The position numbers and the translations under genes were made by a program. 64,000 nucleotides of DNA from Taxillus chinensis. Taxonomy: Eukaryota; Streptophyta; Magnoliopsida; Santalales; Loranthaceae. The stretch spans positions 15,324,403 through 15,388,402 of the forward strand of contig CM042084.1 of NCBI GenBank assembly GCA_023512835.1, given 5' to 3'. Below, one piece after another: positions 37,801 through 44,149 of the stretch. The notes below the pieces were generated by a model. That model worked only from the letters and a program-made list of their open reading frames with translations. It was not told the origin of the DNA and ran no database searches. Position 1 is the stretch's first letter, and every line of letters starts with the position of its first letter.

Positions 37801-39625
37801 CTTCATAATGATATGGCCGAGAAAGTATATATAGAGCAACCTCCCGAGTTTGTTACCTAGGGGGTGCATCTCATTTAATATCTAAAAAAAACTCTTTATG
37901 AGCTTAAAAAAACTCTTTAACCATAGTTTGACTGATTTTTCGTAGCAGTGAAAAGACTCGCTTAACAAAATTTTCCAATGGATCATCCAATTGTTATTAT
38001 GTCTTCTCCTTCAGCCATTCTTGTGTTGGTGATATACATGGATGATATTATTGTTACCAGGAGTGGTCATGGTAGCATTGCTCCCCTGAAGATTTTTTGC
38101 CTAATGAGCTTCATACCAAGGACTTGGATGATTTGAGATACCTTTGTGACAATGAGGCTGCATATTCAATTAGAAGCATCTTGCTCTCCCAATAGAAATA
38201 GATATTGGATTTATTGGGTGAGGTAGGCCTTCGAGATGCTAAACCAATTGATTCTCTAGTACATCCAAGTGATAAACTGGATAGTGAGAAAGGTGAGCTT
38301 CTTCACCAATCAGAAAAATATTTTGTATCATGGGAGAACTCAATTATCTTACTTTTACACTACCTGATATTGCTTTTGATACTAATGTCATTAGCTAGTT
38401 TATGAGCCATCCACATATATGAAGAGAAAAATCTTATGCTAGACTGGAAAAAATGACACGATAAAACGAGGGAAAACCAAATGAATGAGAAATCACCTCT
38501 TTCTGGTTTGCACGGTATGAGGATATACCAAAAATATTGAACCTAATATTTTCAGCTTCACCATCCCATTCAAATGGCCCTGACCAGCTTTCCACAGTAT
38601 TTGAAAAGCTATCAGCTACCTGGGTTCCTGTTGCATTGCAATCTTCTAACAGGGTCTTCAATTCAGACTGCCGCATGTGCAAGTACTCTTGCTTATCAAA
38701 CAAAATTTTTATTTGGTCTGGAAAACAGGACACATAAACATGGTTTACAGACAAGTTGGTAACAGTCAGGAAGTATTCTTTGTGTTTTCAGAGGAAAAAA
38801 AATATAAGCAGAAGGACCCTTCCAAAGAACATTCTAAGCATTCCTTATATTCATTTTATAAGCTTTATCTTTCTTCAACATATTAAACAATGCACTGCAG
38901 TCAATAGTGTATAATAGAACAACCACAGCTAAGTCAAATACTCTTAATCCTACGGCAATTTATATAGATTCTCAATTTTTTCATCTTAAGACTAAGGGAT
39001 GTTTCCTAATCTTCAACGAAGGCCATCCCCTCATGCTAGCTATAGCTATAAGTAATCTCATTAATGGAAGAACATTATGGGAAAACACGTGAGACCTGAA
39101 TCCAGAAATGGGCAAGTGGGCTAAAAGTTGGTTTTCACATAAATAAATAAATATAAATTTTAAAAAAAAACTAAAGGACGATCAGCTCCATGCATTACCC
39201 TTTGAAACTTCAATGCATCAAAACACCCAGTTACAGCATAGTCATGACACTGAAAATATTTTTTTTAAGAACCAAAAAAAACAAATTTAACATAATTTAT
39301 CAAACAATGTAGTTTCTGCTTGTTTATTAACCCAATTTAGTAACAAGCTAAACAGGAAACTAGGCCAAAATTGTTGGTATGCTCCAGAGAAAGAGAGCAT
39401 TTCCTCAATTATAGCTCCCAAAACCCTAAGTTGTAGAAACAGGGAATGCTACAATCGACAATAACACAATAGAGAAAAAGACATTTGTTTTTAACGCAGA
39501 ATGAAGCCGAATCGAAGGAGGAACCGAAGACAACGTTTGTGTTGGCGACCGGCCGACCTACCTTGAACATCTCGAAGCTCCACCTCGACGCTGAGGAGCT
39601 CCTCTAAGATTTCTTCTGTCTCCAT
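1752..39625 (-). CDS. RECQL2: RecQ-family DNA helicase (RECQL2/MED34 type), 5' sixteen exons, C-terminus outside window
   Basis: ATP-dependent 3'-5' DNA helicase of the plant RecQ2 class; the family unwinds recombination and replication intermediates, and the Arabidopsis member is also listed as Mediator subunit 34. Exons read leftwards: 39562-39625, 38497-38717, 28948-29094, 28662-28877, 24771-24875, 24568-24672, 24362-24484, 19985-20073, 19070-19106, 18960-18993, 11351-11403, 11196-11273, 11051-11116, 9819-9885, 9679-9732, 1752-1859. All borders are GT-AG and the phases add up to 522 whole codons plus one base without a stop. Visible motifs are Walker A AAGGGKS (Lys about 116), [14 protein letters not shown] (about 216-219), [20 protein letters not shown] (about 398-407) and the zinc-binding CRR...CNGMCDNC. 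The start opens with [10 protein letters not shown], as expected for this family. The rest (about 180 residues by comparison with the Arabidopsis protein, recalled) was not found in 1-1750 and should lie left of the window. Introns are full of transposons. Family assignment is very secure; the orthologue name is from remembered similarity. Confidence 0.93.
1860..4135. other. RecQ2 intron 15, left part, no recognised feature
   Basis: AT-rich, with short chance reading frames on both strands and no recognisable protein motif. Confidence 0.4.
4140..6145 (-). mobile_element. LINE (L1-type) ORF2 remnant, RT to 3' end
   Basis: The minus-strand translation aligns piecewise with the intact LINE at 46.6-49.9 kb: RT region ([53 protein letters not shown]), then zf-RVT ([19 protein letters not shown]). 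Many stops and frameshifts are present. The 5' break is near 6145, in the segment between endonuclease and RT; the 3' end is near 4140. A dead copy of the same family, inside RecQ2 intron 15. Confidence 0.88.
6150..7260 (+). mobile_element. Ty1/copia remnant (gag zinc knuckle, pre-integrase)
   Basis: The plus strand shows copia gag features. The start resembles [10 protein letters not shown]. At 6714-6980 there is a zinc knuckle, [14 protein letters not shown] (CX2CX4HX4C). It then reads [36 protein letters not shown] and [10 protein letters not shown], the protease/pre-integrase stretch. Stops interrupt it; no LTRs were identified. It abuts the broken 5' end of the LINE. Confidence 0.8.
7261..8035. 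other. AT-rich intron DNA with TA/GA simple repeat
   Basis: Very T-rich. A TATATATTTATATATAGAGA-type simple repeat lies at about 7978-8006. No coding feature. Confidence 0.4.
8040..8900 (-). mobile_element. Probable gypsy-associated 'putative plant transposon protein' remnant
   Basis: The region has higher GC than its surroundings. The minus strand reads [31 protein letters not shown] and, later, [20 protein letters not shown], resembling the domain found near gag in some plant gypsy elements (VFVRG...IN-x-(F/Y)(F/Y)-G-L). Stops are frequent. Assignment rests on remembered motif shape only. Confidence 0.4.
8901..9678. other. RecQ2 intron 15, right part
   Basis: AT-rich, no recognised element or exon up to exon 15 at 9679. 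Confidence 0.4.
9679..9885 (-). CDS. RECQL2: RecQ2 exons 14-15 (zinc-binding domain)
   Basis: Exon 14 is 9819-9885: [20 protein letters not shown] then CN. Exon 15 is 9679-9732: [18 protein letters not shown]. Together they give the four cysteines (C...C...CDNC) of the RecQ zinc-binding subdomain. Intron 15, to the left, is about 7.8 kb and holds LINE, copia and gypsy-like remnants. Confidence 0.93.
9886..11050. other. RecQ2 intron 13, no recognised feature
   Basis: AT-rich sequence between exons 13 and 14. An approximate repeat recurs at about 10750-10870 and 10866-10945 (AATATTGTGGAAATTAACAC / AATATCGTGGAATTTAACAC, then GAGGTTCAATCCAT), suggesting an old local duplication of about 110 bp. 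Confidence 0.4.
11051..11403 (-). CDS. RECQL2: RecQ2 exons 11-13 (motif VI with arginine finger)
   Basis: Exon 11 is 11351-11403: [18 protein letters not shown]. Exon 12 is 11196-11273: [20 protein letters not shown], motif VI with the arginine finger. Exon 13 is 11051-11116: [20 protein letters not shown] then CQ. Small introns of 77 and 79 bp separate them. Confidence 0.95.
12125..12265 (-). repeat. LTR-like repeat, left (3') copy
   Basis: Shares GGAAAATATTATTC, ACATATATACA and AACTAATTTAG in order with 16127-16281. A TGTTGGAATAG string at 11992 could be the true outer edge of the LTR. Confidence 0.55.
14440..15500 (-). mobile_element. GC-rich retroelement-like segment inserted in copia, with internal duplication
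   Basis: Base composition changes sharply from the AT-rich copia flanks. The minus strand has broken frames without a clear family motif. It contains a tandem duplication of about 223 bp (15001-15223 and 15224-15440), each copy starting GATTACCAAAGGCTGAATGG or similar and ending near CCAAATGACC. It could be part of a LINE ORF1 or a gag-like linker. Confidence 0.4.
16127..16281 (-). repeat. LTR-like repeat, right (5') copy
   Basis: Partner of 12125-12265, diverged by substitutions and small indels, implying an old insertion. Confidence 0.55.
16370..17130 (-). mobile_element. LINE fragment (between RT and zf-RVT)
   Basis: The minus strand at 16832-17059 and the neighbouring frame show the LINE segment corresponding to GGLAIK...[10 protein letters not shown]. 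The left part (16500-16700) shares strings with the LINE piece at 34580-34740 (GATTGGGGC, GGAACTAAATACAA). Broken by stops. Confidence 0.65.
17384..18740. mobile_element. Non-autonomous hAT element with intact TIRs and 8-bp TSD
   Basis: It begins CATGGTTCGAAGT and ends ACTTCGAACCATG, a perfect 13-bp inverted repeat. It is bounded on both sides by the identical 8-bp target duplication GCAATAAC (17376-17383 and 18741-18748), diagnostic of the hAT superfamily. The 1357-bp interior has no transposase. It has a GC-rich subterminal part with repeated TCACGGTCGCGGAC, an AT-rich centre with palindromic units (17.86-18.25 kb), and a GC-rich right end. It lies in RecQ2 intron 10, about 220 bp from exon 10. 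Confidence 0.9.
17860..18250. repeat. Array of AT-rich palindromic units inside the hAT element
   Basis: CTTAAATTTAAAACTGTTTT recurs at 17975 and 18063, with a diverged copy at 18142 (spacings 88 and 79 bp). Between them lie self-complementary stretches such as AATTTAAGGAATAATTCCTT. Likely internal expansion by slippage or unequal exchange. Confidence 0.7.
18960..20073 (-). CDS. RECQL2: RecQ2 exons 8-10 (motifs IV-V)
   Basis: Exon 8 is 19985-20073: [20 protein letters not shown]. Exon 9 is a 37-bp mini-exon at 19070-19106: [13 protein letters not shown]. Exon 10 is 34 bp at 18960-18993: [11 protein letters not shown] (motif V). The split codons join correctly (CG+G for Arg; the final G joins exon 11). 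A hAT-type MITE ends 30 bp beyond the exon 8 donor. Intron 10 is about 7.6 kb. Confidence 0.92.
19351..19446. repeat. 48-bp tandem duplication
   Basis: GTCTTATATCTACTTTTATA and its following bases occur at 19351 and again at 19399, with a few mismatches. In RecQ2 intron 8. Confidence 0.8.
19540..19954. mobile_element. Small hAT-type MITE
   Basis: The left end TGGGACCTGTTTGGTAT is the approximate inverse of the right end ATACCAAACACCCCCGA. Flanks CAGATCCT (19532-19539) and AAGATCCA (19955-19962) match at six of eight bases, consistent with an aged 8-bp hAT duplication. The interior is about 415 bp, AT-rich and non-coding. It lies in RecQ2 intron 8, just beyond the exon 8 donor. Confidence 0.7.
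20189..20310. repeat. (AT)n and poly-A simple repeats
   Basis: An AT dinucleotide run (about 20189-20208) and an uninterrupted 20-A run (20291-20310) lie in RecQ2 intron 7. The A run could be the tail of a lost retroelement. Confidence 0.7.
20450..21740 (+). mobile_element. LINE RT fragment, interrupted by a Harbinger-type MITE
   Basis: The plus strand left of the MITE reads [20 protein letters not shown] and [14 protein letters not shown]. Right of it, [13 protein letters not shown] is the RT catalytic FADD motif, and ISHLGLPRH follows. The two halves are one LINE split by 20796-21548. Stops present; inactive. Confidence 0.8.
20796..21548. mobile_element. Harbinger/Tourist-type MITE with TTA target duplication
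   Basis: Ends are GAGCATTTCCAATAGC and GCTACTAGATATGCTC (imperfect inverted repeat), flanked by TTA at 20793-20795 and 21549-21551. The interior is 753 bp with a GC-richer core (about 20950-21360) and AT-rich arms. Same type as 36902-37619. Inserted in a LINE RT gene. Confidence 0.75.
21830..23370 (-). mobile_element. LINE remnant, endonuclease to RT, with internal 183-bp duplication
   Basis: The minus strand carries LINE ORF2 pieces. RT-coding strings near 21960-22330 correspond to the [17 protein letters not shown] and [14 protein letters not shown] segments of the intact LINE. The linker is at 22689-22898 and the endonuclease end near 23000-23370. The same RT segment occurs twice in tandem with a period of 183 bp (21964 and 22147). 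Frames are broken elsewhere. Confidence 0.75.
23371..24361. other. RecQ2 intron 7, right end, no recognised feature
   Basis: Mixed composition, with no exon or clear element. A string near 23420-23455 (GATAAAGTACTGCATGATTA) resembles one at 19150-19190 beside exon 9. Confidence 0.35.
24362..24875 (-). CDS. RECQL2: RecQ2 exons 5-7 (DEAH box, motif III, linker to second RecA lobe)
   Basis: Exon 5 is 24771-24875: [20 protein letters not shown] completes DEAH and carries the RecQ aromatic-rich loop. Exon 6 is 24568-24672: [15 protein letters not shown] is motif III, then [11 protein letters not shown]. Exon 7 is 24362-24484: [19 protein letters not shown] then [14 protein letters not shown] (motif IV). 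All are in phase 0 with standard splice borders. Intron 4, to the right, is about 3.8 kb. Confidence 0.94.
24876..26570. other. RecQ2 intron 4, left half: unassigned repeat-like DNA
   Basis: 25080-25730 resembles the 3' part of a retroelement (an A-rich end near 25720) but no protein motif could be named. 25889-25940 and 26022-26075 are near-identical (AATGTTTGCTCTTAAAACCA with one change), spaced 133 bp apart. Short GGTCAA-type repeats precede them. Confidence 0.4.
26575..27115 (-). mobile_element. LINE 3' fragment (zf-RVT)
   Basis: The minus strand reads [20 protein letters not shown], then [18 protein letters not shown], the RT zinc-binding domain. It then runs to the family 3' end (AAGAAGTGCACAAGAAATGA near 26590). 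Dead fragment in RecQ2 intron 4. Confidence 0.85.
27116..28661. other. RecQ2 intron 4, right half
   Basis: AT-rich, no recognised element. A 103-codon plus-strand open frame at 28272-28583 has no recognisable motif. Confidence 0.4.
28662..29094 (-). CDS. RECQL2: RecQ2 exons 3-4 (helicase motifs I and Ia)
   Basis: Exon 3 is 28948-29094 (49 codons): [20 protein letters not shown] carries Walker A, then motif Ia [10 protein letters not shown]. Exon 4 is 28662-28877 (72 codons): [40 protein letters not shown] and LSLIAID, the Asp being the first residue of the DEAH box. The two exons are separated by a 70-bp intron; both donors are GTGAGT. Confidence 0.95.
29095..30385. other. RecQ2 intron 2, right-hand start, mostly unassigned
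   Basis: AT-rich. A hAT-end-like string, CCAAGGTTATCAAAAGCG (30134), followed by a GC-richer subterminal part suggests a fragment of another hAT-type element, but no partner end was found. Confidence 0.4.
30390..30690 (-). mobile_element. LINE 3' fragment, part A (split by hAT)
   Basis: It starts with the family 3' end (TTATAAGTAATAAAATTTTA, then ATGCAAATCGCACATAAAAA) and continues in the same order as the LINE pieces at 36370 and 46610. It stops where the hAT element begins; the continuation is at 34289. Confidence 0.8.
30930..31260 (+). repeat. GC-rich minisatellite-like stretch in the hAT 5' region
   Basis: Imperfect repeats of CCTCGCCGAGCCTCG, GTCGACGCAG and similar run through this stretch, just upstream of the transposase start. 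Likely expanded subterminal sequence. Confidence 0.6.
31437..33971 (+). pseudogene. hAT transposase (zf-BED, DUF659, hAT C-terminal dimerisation)
   Basis: ATG at 31437. A BED zinc finger follows ([20 protein letters not shown]). The DUF659 region comes next ([20 protein letters not shown], then [19 protein letters not shown], then [15 protein letters not shown]). The C-terminal dimerisation domain follows ([18 protein letters not shown], then [20 protein letters not shown]), with an acidic tail ending [10 protein letters not shown] at the stop 33969-33971. Introns with GT-AG borders fit at about 32474-32544, 33415-33498 and 33749-33846. At least six single-base frameshifts are needed to join the frame (in A or T runs near 31500, 31650 and 32335, and near 31625, 32139 and 32632), plus a damaged stretch at 33040-33290. 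Such a protein would cut and rejoin the element ends; here it is probably inactive unless some indels are assembly errors. Confidence 0.85.
34289..34740 (-). mobile_element. LINE fragment, part B (zf-RVT), right of hAT
   Basis: The minus strand reads [20 protein letters not shown], then [20 protein letters not shown], the zinc-binding domain. It joins part A across the hAT insertion, with some bases missing at the junction relative to the copy at 36.7 kb. Confidence 0.85.
34741..35815. other. Unassigned intron DNA with 20-bp minisatellite
   Basis: 34897-34960 is about three copies of a 20-bp unit (TCTAGCATCAATGGCGTTCA, with variants). Looser CATC(A/T)GGCAT-type repeats continue to about 35170. 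35200-35720 shows no recognisable protein on either strand. Confidence 0.5.
36170..36898. mobile_element. Harbinger-type MITE, split by a LINE fragment
   Basis: Ends AAGCATTCATAATAGC and the inverse of GAGCACTTGTATCTGG are similar, with TAA on both sides (36167-36169 and 36899-36901). Both arms contain ATTATTTAGCTAAA. A LINE 3' fragment (36370-36750) is inserted in it. Confidence 0.55.
36370..36750 (-). mobile_element. LINE 3' fragment
   Basis: It begins with TTTTTTTATAAGTAAGTC, the A-tail and 3' end of the LINE family in inverse orientation, then LINE C-terminal coding sequence resembling the 46.7-kb copy. About 380 bp, severely 5'-truncated. Confidence 0.8.
36902..37619. mobile_element. 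Harbinger/Tourist-type MITE with TAA duplication and C-rich core
   Basis: Ends GAGCATCTCTAACCC and GGGTTGGAGATGCTC are a near-perfect inverted repeat, flanked by TAA (36899-36901 and 37620-37622). The 718-bp interior has AT-rich arms with GCTAAA motifs and a very C-rich centre (37070-37430) with long C runs. No credible protein. Confidence 0.82.
37106..37130. repeat. Poly-C run
   Basis: An uninterrupted C tract of about 25 bases; a second of about 16 lies near 37267-37282. Prone to sequencing-length error. Confidence 0.8.
38497..38717 (-). CDS. RECQL2: RecQ2 exon 2 (N-terminal region, Q-motif side)
   Basis: 74 codons after joining. It contains the SELKTLLED stretch, then [20 protein letters not shown] and SSYRANQKE, the last being the RecQ motif 0 (F-G-x-x-x-x-R-x-x-Q) that contacts adenine in this family. 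It is flanked by AG (right) and GTGATT (left). The following intron 2 is about 9.4 kb and holds the hAT and copia nests. Confidence 0.92.
38718..39561. other. RecQ2 intron 1
   Basis: An AT-rich intron with no mobile element recognised. It contains a telo-box-like AAACCCTAA at 39421-39429. Confidence 0.6.
39562..39625 (-). CDS. RECQL2: RecQ2 exon 1
   Basis: The ATG at 39625 opens [20 protein letters not shown], a short acidic leader matching the coiled N-terminus of plant RecQ2 proteins. The exon ends with one base of a split codon before GTAGGT. Intron 1 is only about 840 bp. Confidence 0.88.
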
Positions 39626-39675
39626 TGAGCTCACTTTCAATGTCCCTAATCGTTAGTTTGTTCAGTTGAATCGTA

Positions 39676-39684
39676 AAACCCTAA
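39676..39684 (+). promoter_or_regulatory. Telo-box (AAACCCTAA) upstream of RecQ2 start
   Basis: AAACCCTAA lies about 50 bp upstream of the RecQ2 ATG. A second copy (39421-39429) lies in intron 1. Telo-boxes are common near the start of plant genes active in dividing cells. Position and match are seen; function is inferred. Confidence 0.45.
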
Positions 39685-39699
39685 CCATCGATTGGCGAA

Positions 39700-41540
39700 T
39701 ACTCGACATCGCCCCATCTCATGGTCATTTACCCTCACCCACTCCGCGCCCCGTAACGGTTTTATCTGTAAAAATTAAAACTAGGCATGTACTGCGGGGA
39801 TTCAAAACATACCGTACGTATTGTTCGTTTATTTTTTTTAATGAATTTTCAAAGTTAAATTTGTCAGGTGTTTTTTATCATAGAAATCATGGCTTTTTAA
39901 AAGTTGAGTTTTTTAAATCAGATTCTAAAAAAAAGTGTGAAACTTTTATAATTGAATGACAATTATCCAGCCAATTGTGTAATTTATATTAATTGCATTT
40001 CATTGGAATTGTATTAGATTATTATATTTATATATTATTGTATGTGTGACAGGTTTTTAAGACAACATATAGTTTCTTTAAATGTTAGTCATGAACATTG
40101 AGGGTCATTTTTGCAGTTTCAATCTTCTTGAATTTATGGACATGATAAGTTACTCTTAGAACATGATTTAAATGCACCTAAGTTTGTAAGGGGTAATTGA
40201 TAAATACCGTAAAGTTAAAAAAAATATATCATGCGGTAGATTCTTTAATACTACAGTGATTTTAATATTTTATTAAACCGTTTGGCGCTTGCCAAATTTA
40301 GCAAGCCAATTCTACAAGCTAAATATTATTTATGATTAAAATAATGAGTAGCTCTTCCCTCCTTCTAGTAGCAACACCTACATATCTCTTTTCCCAACCC
40401 CAAACCAGCAGTCCAAAGCCCCCCATCCTCCGACTCAAACTCCCCCTCCATCACCACGGCCACCAATGGTAACAATAACATGTCCTTCTTCCCATCCTTC
40501 TCACTATATCCAAATCATGAAAGCACGATCCGTTGCATTGCTTTCAATATGCTGCAATGCCGAAGTATGGTGGTATTTCTTCATTCCATGAGTGGTGCTA
40601 TGCGAGGGGGGGGGGGGATGTGGCTCGCAGGAATCGATCACATCCACGGCAAAGACAATGTGGCTGCTAAAAGTATGGTGGCAACGATATAATACCTGAG
40701 TGATCGAAGATCATGAGGCTCAACGCCATGATTTTCCGGAAAAATGAACTCAACTACGACAATGGTGTCGCAATCTTGATTGACAGTGATGGCCTCCCAA
40801 CTTCTCTCGCTACATGTCAAATTAATTGGAGAGAGTAGAGGTCAAATTTTTTCTAATAGCCAATATGTTATCAAAAATGTTTGGTTAGAGTAGGGCGGGG
40901 AAGGAGAGAGAACAAGGAAGGGGTGCAGCGGGGGAAAGAGAATGCAACGGCGGCGGAAGGCGCGTATTTGGTAATCGGGTTTCGCCGTGGAGGGAGATTA
41001 CATGCTGAAGAGAGAAAGTTGCATAATTTTAATAAATATTTTAATGCAAATATTGTAACTTTGTTAAGGCTGTTATTTTATGTTATAAAATTAAACTAGC
41101 TAAACTTTATAAAAGATAAGTATTTGGTTAAATTATAGTTAGAGTCTGTTGAGGTCGCTATGAATGCTCTCAAGATATATTGGGATGGTTACATATATAT
41201 CATCATGTTATTTGTGCATTTTAAGCACTAGAATTGGTTGCACTTGATACTTTGATAATTAATGATTTTGTGGTGCTATGTAATAGCACACGGTTCGGTA
41301 ACTAATTGATTTGACTTAATGGACCTATTTTAGTGATAGGGAAATATGAAACCTTACTTATTATTTGATGAGGACTTAGAGGTCATACTTGCTATTTTGT
41401 TTATTGTTTTTATGGTTATTTAATAATAGAGGAAGATAAAATCACACAGATTGTTTGATATTGGCCTATGAGCCATGATTGTTCCGCGTTCATTGACTAT
41501 GTTTTGATAGTTATTTGGTTGCTTGTTGTTTGATGTGTGA
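39700..41540. other. Intergenic DNA upstream of RecQ2
   Basis: AT-rich, with a GC-richer island (about 40370-41010) flanked by AT-rich arms containing AGCTAAA-type strings (40310-40330 and 41090-41105). This layout resembles the MITEs at 20.8 and 36.9 kb, but the ends were not resolved. Confidence 0.4.
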
Positions 41541-41544
41541 CCAA

Positions 41545-42240
41545 TGTAAACAATGACACCTAGGAGGAATGATAAAGGTCAGGGTTGAGTAAAGAAACCT
41601 TTTGCTCAATTTGAGCCACAAAGGCAACAAGAGTCTCAAACATTAGTGTTAAAAGCTAATTTTGTAGGCAATAAGAGTCCCGACACAAATACTAAGTCAG
41701 ATTTAGAGTTCCATGCATAGTACTATACGGGAGGTGGCAAGGGAAGTTAATCAAGAGGAGTCATAGAGGGAATAATAGCCCTCGCACTAGTAAAAGCAGC
41801 AACAGGAGGTGCATCAATGTCGGGCAATAGTTGATCCACTAATAGTCTAAATATATTGGGCTAGTAGATTAAAGAAACACGAGCTAATAAATTTTGAGGC
41901 AAACATGAGGCCTAATGAGGCATAGGAGTGAGTCAAGTGGATTTATGACATTTTTAAGCTAATATGGGCGTCAGATGATGTTCGAATCTGTCTAGCTACA
42001 CACTTCTTGATTGATAAAGCCCGCGAATATTAGGAGTATGTATGTGAAAGCAGATCACGGGAATCAGTTGACATGAGAGGAATTTGTAAACTCTTCTAAG
42101 GATAGTACTTCTCTCACCCCCAATAGAAAGTGAGGCAAAGTGAGTATTATGATTTGGAGTAGCAAAAGCAAGACAGTGGTTGAGTACATCAAAGCCTTCA
42201 CGAATTTGGATAGATTTGCTCCATATGTGTGGAAGATTAG
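41545..42240 (+). mobile_element. Ty3/gypsy gag remnant
   Basis: The plus strand reads, with many stops, a gag-like series: NFEANMRPNEA, VKWIYDIFKLIWASDDVRIC, LATHFLIDKAREY-x-EYV, then SEYYDLE, KQDSG-x-VHQS and FG-x-ICSI. It follows the order of the gypsy retrotrans_gag domain (W...F...D...R...A...L...A..WW). No LTRs seen. Confidence 0.65.
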
Positions 42241-43723
42241 TGCATGATATATGTATTATAAATATATTTATGAATTTTATTTTCTATATATTACTTGCTT
42301 TTTCATTTCTCTTTTAGTAATATATTAATAATTACACCGTATAAATTATAAAATTAACAAGTAAAGAATATAAATTATCTTTTGAATTTATATTCAATAT
42401 GCATTCATTTAAATTATTAAAAAACTTTTAAATTAAACGAGTGGCTCACGAACTTAGCTTGGTTATTATATAAGCTCAGCTCGACTTGAATCATTTATAA
42501 GCTTAAATAAGACTAAATTTCAAGTAATAGCGAAAAGTGCTTAACTAAGTCTAATCAATTAGAGAAATTGCTACAAATGTTTGTGACTAAATCCACTCCA
42601 AATTGCATATTTATTTATTTATTTTATTTCATTAAAAAGTGCTTGTTACTTTTTTAGTGACTAAATCTACTCTTAATAAATAAAATTTATTGGGTAGCCA
42701 TAACATAGCCTGAAATTTCTCTTAATCACCTACTTACAAAATTGTGTGATAGTCAACTAAGGCATGGATAGACTTTTCGGTCGAATCAGATCACCTATAA
42801 TTGACGGTTGAGTTATGCTTGAGATGAAAACTTAACCCTGGCCTTTTTTTTCATCTGGACTTGAGATGAGTTGAGATAAGATCATAGGTATAACTTGACG
42901 CCCTCATTAATTATTTTTTATTTTATATGAAATTATGAAAATATTTTTTATGATGTTCTTATATTAATATTATAACATAAATAAAATATTCAAATAATAT
43001 TATTTAAATATATTTATATTTTAATATTAATATTTGAACACATAGGTTTAGTTTTTTTAAAAAATAATTATAAAAAAATAAATATAATATTTGAACATGT
43101 GATTTATGTTAGTAAAATATTTATATTCGAATAATATTCTTTAAATATTATATAATATTCAAATATTATTATTTAAATATTTATTATTATTATTATTATT
43201 ATTATTTAAGAAATGTTTTAATAAAACGGTGGGTCATATGAGAAATATCATATAAAGTCATGCACTTCCTACTACGATATACCTTTCTTGACTTGGTGTA
43301 ACGTGTAAATTTAATAGCATCCTTTCTAAAATGGTAAGGACAAATGCACCACTCAGAATAAATATACTTATAAAATATTAAAATTTTCATATGTAATTAT
43401 AAAAATATACTTACAAAAAGAATTAATTTTTGTATAATATTTGAATATTGATATTCAAACATAAATTAAATGTTTAAATATTAATTTTTAAATATTTTAT
43501 TTATGTTTTAAAATAATTTTTAAAATATATTATTTAGTTTTTTTTATTATTATTTGTTCGAAAACAAGCATTCAAATCCTAATATGATGTTTAAAAAATA
43601 ATATTCAAAACATTTAATTAAGTATCTCTCTCCTGCCGGTCATAAAAAATTTCAAAAGAACAAGTCATAGAAAATATGAAATAATATATCAAAACCAACA
43701 ACACGAGCCCGCATTCGAATCCT
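42241..43723. other. AT-rich intergenic DNA with (ATT)n
   Basis: Strongly AT-rich; an ATT trinucleotide run at about 43181-43207. No gene recognised. Confidence 0.5.
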
Positions 43724-44149
43724 TCAACGCAGGAAAAAGTTTAAAAGAATTGGAAACATTAAAAGTAACAGCCAAAATCCCCAACCCAATCTATTGTTCT
43801 CATATATGCCTCCTCTTTCTTCATTAGCTTGGCCAAGGGGTAGCTGCTGAAAGAAAGGCAGATGAGTGTTGGCCAGGTAGATTGCCAGTATTATAACCAA
43901 AGGTCCGAGGAGCATCCTACTGACCAAGTAAGCCGAGAGCAACAGGATGACAAGAATTGAGATGGATGAATTGTTGATGAAGTAAACTGTTAGGAGACCC
44001 ATTAGGGGAATGAATGCTACAAATGAAAATACAGCGTGCTCAGCATCCGACACTATTGAAACACTGTTTGCAAGGTTGCGTCCATGTATGATGAACACTA
44101 GAAGGACTACAATGAGGAAGGGAATGAAAGGAGAAGGTTCATTCGCCAT
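43724..44149 (-). CDS. Small four-helix membrane protein, function unknown
   Basis: A single open frame of 141 codons starting MANEPSPF and ending NFFLR. Hydrophobic segments are at about 9-22, 38-57, 62-90 (probably two helices close together or one long) and 121-139. A short polar loop (about 96-118, HLPFFQQLPLGQANEERGGI) separates the last helix. No signal cleavage site or catalytic motif is evident. The family was not recognised. The length, sustained hydrophobic pattern and lack of repeats argue for a real gene rather than a chance frame. It is transcribed in the same direction as its neighbours, 679 bp from the end of the next gene. It could also be one exon of a longer gene. Function not inferred. 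Confidence 0.65.
   Translation of the reverse strand: MANEPSPFIPFLIVVLLVFIIHGRNLANSVSIVSDAEHAVFSFVAFIPLMGLLTVYFINNSSISILVILLLSAYLVSRMLLGPLVIILAIYLANTHLPFFQQLPLGQANEERGGIYENNRLGWGFWLLLLMFPILLNFFLR

Larger units (their letters stand above)
35820..38420 (+). mobile_element. Ty1/copia RT-RNase H remnant split by nested insertions
   Basis: The left part (35890-35967) reads [20 protein letters not shown], then YTQTYG. The right part (from about 37680) resumes with VDYN-x-TFS, then [36 protein letters not shown]-type, and [16 protein letters not shown]. These are consecutive parts of one copia RT, so about 1.7 kb (roughly 35968-37679) was inserted after the TYG codons. Stops and frameshifts are present. 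Confidence 0.82.

Noticed and set aside
43181..43207. Regularly spaced repeat as a possible CRISPR-like array
   Set aside because: A plain ATT microsatellite; no spacer structure anywhere in the window.
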